Shown here piece after piece: positions 34,074 to 38,991 of a stretch of 38,991 nt of DNA (position 1 is its first letter; the number at the start of each line of letters is the position of its first letter). Source of the DNA: a virus. The stretch covers positions 1 to 38,991 of the IMG/VR virus record IMGVR_UViG_3300017782_000063; one strand, given 5' to 3'. The position numbers and the translations under genes were made by a program. The notes beneath the pieces were generated by a model, which saw only the letters and a list, made by a program, of their open reading frames with translations, had not been told where the DNA came from and searched no databases.

Positions 34074-36254
34074 TTATGTTACGTCTATTAGTAAAACTCT
34101 GTAGTCGTTATTGGGTATATTTCCTGTGAAAGTAATAACTAAACTTCCAACTGATCTTTTTATCAGCGGAGTTGCGTTTGCTCCATTTGAATTAGTTACT
34201 ACTTGAGCTATTATATTGTCTGCGTTACTTGAGCTAGTAACCAAAGAGCTAGTAACATCTACAATAAACTCTGTTCTGTTTAATGGAGAAGGCGTGTAAG
34301 TTCTAGTTATATAAGCAACAGCGTCAGTTAAATTAAAGTTTGCTGAACTTCTAGGCGGGTTTGGTTTGTTACCCTCGTGCCAAACAGTATACTCACCGGC
34401 CTCTGTGTAACTTAAACCGTTTACACCTGATTTTACTTTTAATAAAGTACTTGTTTCGTTATTTTTTAAATAAGCAGCTGTTGCGGTATCGTCAAAACCT
34501 ACTTTAGCTCTTAAATTTGTATTTTGATAAAATGCTACACTAACATCACCTGTTACACTTGTGTTTGTTAACTGTACAACTTCATCTATATCATGAGTCG
34601 CGCGTATGCCACCCGTGCCTACGTTAAGCTTATAATTAGCGTATTGAGTTGTAGGTGCTGGAACACCAATACCTATTGTTAAGTTTCCAGCGAGCATTAA
34701 GCTATCTTCTAGCGCAGATCCTGTGTTATCAAATCTAGGAATGTGAAGTGCTGTACCGCTACCAGTAACAGCTGTATTTTCTATCCACTCGGTAACAGCA
34801 CCAGTAGAAGATAATAGATAACCTGCAGCACCTATACTATTACTACCATCTGTAAGTGAACCTGACAACGTTAAATTAGTTGCTATGCTTACGTCATCTT
34901 TTAAATCAACAGTAGCTGTACCTCCAGAGTAACTTACGCTAATGTCTCCACCTGTTGCCTCGTTTACATTACCAATACCTACGGTGGTTAATGTAGCTAA
35001 ATCTACATTATTCTGCACTGTTGTCCAGTCTCCAAGTGCCGAAGGATCATCTACTTCAGCAATAAGTAAATCACCTATTTCTACGTTTTCAGTAAAGAAA
35101 GTTCCAGCTACAATAACCGTATATGTCCAACCTCTTTGTATAGAGTTTGGGAATGTTGTAAGATCTGGTGTGTTTGTAGACGCATCGTAAGAACCTTGGT
35201 ATATTAAACCACCAGCTGTAGCACTATCTACATAATCCTTAGAAGCCGCATCAGTCGCAGCTACTGGCATTTGAGGTATTGTTACTTGGCCAGCAAAACT
35301 TGATTGCCCTGTGCCTAGTACACTTAATTGTTCTTTAACTCTTACACCAGTACCACCTATATAAACTTCACCTGCAACAGTTGCGTTTGCATCAGTGCCG
35401 ATAGCTACAGTTTCTATTTCATCTGCAACAGCATCTTTACCTATAGCAATACCGTCTGTAGCCGTTGCTGTGACAGAAGTTCCTGATCCAATAGCTATAC
35501 CACCAACACCTTGCGCGGTAATATCTTTACCAATAGCAACAGTAGGTTTATCTGCATTAGTTACGACAGTATTGTCATTACCTATACTAACACTTGTATT
35601 GCTACCGGTTATTTCAAACTTAGCTACAGGTGATGACGCTGAAGAAACTTCTTCTGATAAAAGCAAACTACCTGTAGTAGGAAAAAGTCTAGCGTAATAC
35701 ACGCTGCCAGCTCCCAATAGCATATCACTATCAGTAGTGATACTTATATCGCCACCAGTTTTTTGTATTGTAGAATTGTTTATATTTATACTATCCTGTG
35801 TTGTTTCACCTACAAAAACTCTTTCACTTGCTTTAGCTACACCTAAAACATTTAGCTTATAAGCGCTATCACCTTGAACACCTACACCTAAAAAACCTTC
35901 TATGTAACCATTACCTTGAGAAACAGTTAAATCACCTGTTTGAGCTGTTATATTTTGAGCAACACTTAAACTACCAAAACCATTTCCATTATCAAGAGTT
36001 ACTAGCGTTCCTAAAACAGCAGTTCCACTAGTAGCCGCTTGGTCTTGGAGAAATAAAGAATTTGTTAGCTTGTCAGACGTGCCGTAAACAGGCAAACGTC
36101 TAGCTGTACCATTCATCAAGCCATCTAAGACATAGTCTTTTATAGCATCAACAGTAAAGTTTTTAGTTTGATTTTTATTCTGCCTATCTGTTCCAAGGAG
36201 TATATCATTTCCTAGTATAGGTGTTTTGTCTGGATAACTATAAATTATTGCCAT
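34074..36254 (-). CDS. Tail fibre/adhesin with YadA-like repeats
   Basis: A 726-residue fibre-like protein. Around residues 235-300 there are repeated AIG units (VAIGKDITAQ, GIAIGSGTSV, GIAIGKDAVA, VAIGTDANAT, then EVYIGGTGVRV), the pattern of the left-handed beta-roll head of YadA/Hia-type trimeric adhesins. At about 333 comes DAASKDYVD, followed by a block shared with the next gene downstream. The C-terminal half has further beta repeats and ends in a compact domain (TRTYTPSPLNRTEFIVDVTS). No signal peptide is present, consistent with a virion fibre rather than a secreted adhesin. It lies 6 bases after the preceding large gene. Expected role: host surface binding or fibre shaft. Confidence 0.7.
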   Translation of the reverse strand: MAIIYSYPDKTPILGNDILLGTDRQNKNQTKNFTVDAIKDYVLDGLMNGTARRLPVYGTSDKLTNSLFLQDQAATSGTAVLGTLVTLDNGNGFGSLSVAQNITAQTGDLTVSQGNGYIEGFLGVGVQGDSAYKLNVLGVAKASERVFVGETTQDSININNSTIQKTGGDISITTDSDMLLGAGSVYYARLFPTTGSLLLSEEVSSASSPVAKFEITGSNTSVSIGNDNTVVTNADKPTVAIGKDITAQGVGGIAIGSGTSVTATATDGIAIGKDAVADEIETVAIGTDANATVAGEVYIGGTGVRVKEQLSVLGTGQSSFAGQVTIPQMPVAATDAASKDYVDSATAGGLIYQGSYDASTNTPDLTTFPNSIQRGWTYTVIVAGTFFTENVEIGDLLIAEVDDPSALGDWTTVQNNVDLATLTTVGIGNVNEATGGDISVSYSGGTATVDLKDDVSIATNLTLSGSLTDGSNSIGAAGYLLSSTGAVTEWIENTAVTGSGTALHIPRFDNTGSALEDSLMLAGNLTIGIGVPAPTTQYANYKLNVGTGGIRATHDIDEVVQLTNTSVTGDVSVAFYQNTNLRAKVGFDDTATAAYLKNNETSTLLKVKSGVNGLSYTEAGEYTVWHEGNKPNPPRSSANFNLTDAVAYITRTYTPSPLNRTEFIVDVTSSLVTSSSNADNIIAQVVTNSNGANATPLIKRSVGSLVITFTGNIPNNDYRVLLIDVT
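34900..35265 (-). repeat. Fibre module shared with the neighbouring fibre gene (copy 2)
   Basis: The block in the 726-residue protein: DAASKDYVD, TNTPDLTTFPNS, QRGWTYTVIVAGTFFTENV, WTTVQNNVDLA, VGIGNVNEA and VSYSGGTATV. It aligns by eye with about 120 residues of the 1098-residue fibre, with few gaps. Boundaries are approximate. Confidence 0.7.
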
Positions 36255-36260
36255 ATTTTT

Positions 36261-38991
36261 TTATTGTATTTCTCCATCAACTCTAATAATATAATCATAA
36301 ACTCGACCACCATCATAATCTTGATTCATAAAAATCATTGGAGCTCCAATTGATTCTACTACAACTGCATTTGATACATTTGTGCTTCTAAGCTCAACAA
36401 GAGGATCGTTGTTTAATGGATCTACAGGTACACCAGAAGGATCTATTAAAGTAAAAGTAGGACCTGTAACCCATTGTTTTCCCCCTAGTAACATTAACTG
36501 TAAGTTTACAGCTACCCTACAACCAATATTCACGTTGTCGTCGACGGTAAGAACTCTTACTTTGTTTGCAGCTTGACTACTAAAAGGACCAGTAGAACCA
36601 TTAGATGATTCAATTGTAAACATTTGACTGGCGTTTGTTGATGTAATACAAGGATAAGAAGAGAAACTAGCAGAAGAATCAGTGGTTAAGCTCCAAAGCT
36701 GAGGATTAGTAGCCTGCACGTAGGAATTACCAGTGTTGTTTCCTATTATATTTCTAGTATCAAAAATTGCATTGAATAACAAAAGTCCGCCAATACCTAC
36801 GCTCACGTTGTATTTATAATTAACCGTGCCAAGTTTTCTAAACAAAGTGCTATATAAAGGTTTTGCTATTTGTTTGCTATTTAAGCTAACTGTATAATAC
36901 GTGTCCGGCCCAAAAGGATCTATAGAAGGATATGTGCTGCAATCAGGTACAGAACTGTAAACAGATATTTTAGAAGGATTACATGGATAAAAATCCTGAG
37001 CAATGTAGCTTGGCGGATTAGATGTATTTAAAACAGCATCGTTTCTAAACACATATTGATTTCCTTGCAATGTAAGTCTTGGATCATTTACGTCTAACCA
37101 AGCCACAAGCTCCGTAGGTGTGTTATAATTTCTATAATCACCAGGTGAATCTGTTGGGGTTTGCCAGTTTGGAAGTCCGGTGTTTAATGGATTTATAAGT
37201 TGAATAGCTGCAATTGTTGGGCCAGGGCAAATACCTGCGCCTACTATTGTAGCTTGAGCCGTGCCAACTGTTTCTTGCTGCACTGTAGCTATTATATTGG
37301 TAAATCCAGAGCCTGCAACCTCATATGTAGCACCTATTGTTAATTGGTTAGGTGAACTTGCTGTAAAGTTACTAGTAACACTTTGGTTAGGGCATGGAAC
37401 CATTGTGTATATAAAGTCAGTTGATGGGCAAACTATATTCGCCTGAGTAATTCTACCTGAGTTATATAAGTTGTTTCCAGATCCAGTTGTACCAGCTATT
37501 TCTTGAGATTCGCCGTTGCTAGTAGAAAATCTTACAAATCTAGTAACGTTATTAGAAAAATCTATACTAGCACCTTGACTAGGATTACTAGAATTAAACA
37601 CCATATTGTTTACGTCCTCAAGGCTACTACCACCTACTCTTGAAACGTAACGTGTTGTAGTAAAACTGTTTTGACAAGCGTCGTCCGAATCGATAAATCC
37701 AAATGTCGCTGAAACGCTTGTTAAGTTTTTACTCGAATCATTATTCCAAGATGATATTTCTCCGCTAGTTATTTGAATTATATGATTATAACCATTCCAA
37801 TAATAACCATCAGCTGGTTTTGCACTACCTGTTTCTGTAGTCCAAACGTCAGCGCTTGTATTAGGTGTTGGTGTGTTTTGAGAAAACCACATTGTGGTTG
37901 TTTGATCATTGTCAACTTGGCCAGCTTCTGCAAGCGCAAACGAAGAACTACTATAATTTACGTAAGTGTATTCATATCTAGGCGCTACAGCACAAGCACC
38001 ACTGTCAGTGACACTGCTTAATGTTCCACTTGTTACGCTATAACCTCCAGTTTGTAAGCATAAGTTACTTAATGAGTCTACGCCTTGTGTTAGGCTCTCT
38101 GTTGAACCATCGCAATACGTTACAGATATAACAGCTCCAGCCGATGCTGCAAATGTATAATTTCTACACGCAGATAAAGGAGCAACCACGCCACCTATTG
38201 TTATTGTTTCTGTAGCAGGTGTAGTTGAATATGTACCTGAAACGCTTGATGCTGGTGTGTATGTAGGTCCTGAAGTAAATTGGAAACCAGCTTTTGGTAC
38301 TGCTGAAACATTCCAACCATAAGATGTACCTACTTGACCTGTTGTAGTAAGACTTGATGGTGATGTATTAATTAAATAAGCAACACCTTCTGTTCCGCCA
38401 GTTATGTTATTAGTTACAGTAAGAGTTGCAGTTCCAGTCTTTTTAATTAAAGTACCACTTATTGTGGTATTGATAGTTGTGTTTGCTGAAATAGTACCTG
38501 TATTTGGCTGAGTTGGGCTAATACTAGCGCCACCACCTACAAACTCATAATCGTTATCTAGTATAGTTACACCAGTATTAAAGCTGTAACTGTGTGGAGC
38601 TGGTCCTGTATCAATAGCACCGGTATTTTCTCCTGAGATAGAATATGTAACACCTACACCGTTACCACCATTTATATTGTCATGCACAACCAAAGTAGCT
38701 GTTACATCTGTGGGTATAGGTATAACTGTACCTGTTAGTGTTTGTGTTACTGTCGTGCCTCCGTTTGGTATAGTACCTGATGGGTCTGTAGCTGCGAACG
38801 GTGTTGAAAACTGATACCCTGGATTTAGGCTAGCAGTTGTACTAAATGAGTATGCAGCATTTTCAGAACCTTCTTCTGTTTCCCCTTGTAAATCACCAGC
38901 CAAAACATAACCAACACCAGACGCGTCTGAAATATTGTTTTGTAAATTCATTGTAACCGTGTACAAAGTAGCGGCGGTTGTTACTGTTAAA
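36261..38991 (-). CDS. Large repeat-containing virion surface protein (5' end missing)
   Basis: The frame stays open to the right window edge: codons before the TTG at 38966 read LTVTTAAT with no stop, so the real start is outside and the protein has at least 909 residues. The first 260 residues are about three Ig-like repeats of 80-90 residues, each beginning with a TATLTVTNNI-type strand and ending in a TxTxSGTLI or TxTLTGTVI strand. At about 266 a unit CRNYTFAASAGAVISVTYCDG follows, with later Cys pairs, of a type I have seen in Bacteroidota surface and phage proteins. The rest is Ser/Thr/Asn-rich, and the C-terminus ends with YDYIIRVDGEIQ. Likely a fibre, receptor-binding or head-decorating protein. 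Confidence 0.6.
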   Translation of the reverse strand, partial: LTVTTAATLYTVTMNLQNNISDASGVGYVLAGDLQGETEEGSENAAYSFSTTASLNPGYQFSTPFAATDPSGTIPNGGTTVTQTLTGTVIPIPTDVTATLVVHDNINGGNGVGVTYSISGENTGAIDTGPAPHSYSFNTGVTILDNDYEFVGGGASISPTQPNTGTISANTTINTTISGTLIKKTGTATLTVTNNITGGTEGVAYLINTSPSSLTTTGQVGTSYGWNVSAVPKAGFQFTSGPTYTPASSVSGTYSTTPATETITIGGVVAPLSACRNYTFAASAGAVISVTYCDGSTESLTQGVDSLSNLCLQTGGYSVTSGTLSSVTDSGACAVAPRYEYTYVNYSSSSFALAEAGQVDNDQTTTMWFSQNTPTPNTSADVWTTETGSAKPADGYYWNGYNHIIQITSGEISSWNNDSSKNLTSVSATFGFIDSDDACQNSFTTTRYVSRVGGSSLEDVNNMVFNSSNPSQGASIDFSNNVTRFVRFSTSNGESQEIAGTTGSGNNLYNSGRITQANIVCPSTDFIYTMVPCPNQSVTSNFTASSPNQLTIGATYEVAGSGFTNIIATVQQETVGTAQATIVGAGICPGPTIAAIQLINPLNTGLPNWQTPTDSPGDYRNYNTPTELVAWLDVNDPRLTLQGNQYVFRNDAVLNTSNPPSYIAQDFYPCNPSKISVYSSVPDCSTYPSIDPFGPDTYYTVSLNSKQIAKPLYSTLFRKLGTVNYKYNVSVGIGGLLLFNAIFDTRNIIGNNTGNSYVQATNPQLWSLTTDSSASFSSYPCITSTNASQMFTIESSNGSTGPFSSQAANKVRVLTVDDNVNIGCRVAVNLQLMLLGGKQWVTGPTFTLIDPSGVPVDPLNNDPLVELRSTNVSNAVVVESIGAPMIFMNQDYDGGRVYDYIIRVDGEIQ

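Noticed and set aside
1-38991. Integrase, repressor, tRNA genes, CRISPR arrays or insertion sequences
   Set aside because: I looked for tyrosine recombinase motifs, cloverleaf-like GC-rich islands, regular spaced repeats and transposase motifs and saw none, so lysogeny cannot be judged from this window.

Overview
This window is a tightly packed piece of a double-stranded DNA tailed phage (or closely related prophage). Every gene I can support lies on the minus strand. It carries the virion assembly and structure genes: large terminase, portal, scaffold-like protein, major capsid protein, connectors, tail-tube/muzzle proteins, ejected internal proteins and fibres. Base composition is AT-rich, intergenic gaps are mostly 0-60 bases, and many genes overlap by ATGA or TAATG junctions. 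No gene-free stretch exceeds 300 bases. I see no tRNA, rRNA, integrase, replication gene, insertion sequence or CRISPR array. Starts are preceded by A/T-rich leaders with almost no Shine-Dalgarno sequences, a habit typical of Bacteroidota. Together with the protein types, this suggests a short-tailed phage of a marine or other aquatic Bacteroidota host (flavobacterium-like). The structural set resembles crAss-like phages and related podoviruses. That placement is inference from remembered family features, not a search.

Reading in the direction of transcription (high to low coordinates): 38.99-30.8 kb holds three fibre or adhesin-type proteins. The first is cut at its 5' end by the window edge. 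30.7-28.5 kb holds a small unknown gene and a phage chaperonin pair, groEL then groES, in the reverse of the usual bacterial order. 28.5-25.7 kb holds a run of small proteins: a possible winged-helix protein, several low-complexity proteins sharing short motifs, a DUF5872-like basic protein, a 52-residue Cys-Gly-Cys protein and an HELGH metallopeptidase-like protein. 25.7-23.0 kb holds a His-rich unknown, a two-helix holin candidate, a coiled-coil protein, a small conserved protein, a protein that looks like two GroES-type domains in tandem, and a small-terminase candidate.

23.0-15.6 kb is the packaging and head module: TerL, portal, acidic scaffold-like protein and major capsid protein, followed by a strong hairpin. 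15.6-12.7 kb holds one unknown gene bracketed by two hairpins and two connector/ring proteins. 12.7-5.8 kb encodes a very large 1801-residue muzzle-like tail protein and a second related 491-residue tail protein. 5.8-1 kb looks like a T7 gp13-gp16-type set: a GNAT-like 139-residue protein, a Gly/Ala/Gln-rich coiled-coil protein, a coiled-coil protein, and a giant virion protein with an HEFGH site that runs off the left edge.

The genes plausibly act in sequence. Chaperonins help fold capsid or fibre proteins, TerL with the portal packages DNA into scaffolded heads, the rings and muzzle build the short tail, the internal proteins are ejected with DNA, the fibres find the host, and the holin candidate ends infection. 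The parts with least explanation are the 25.7-28.1 kb small-protein cluster, the tandem GroES-like protein and the unknown gene next to the capsid gene.
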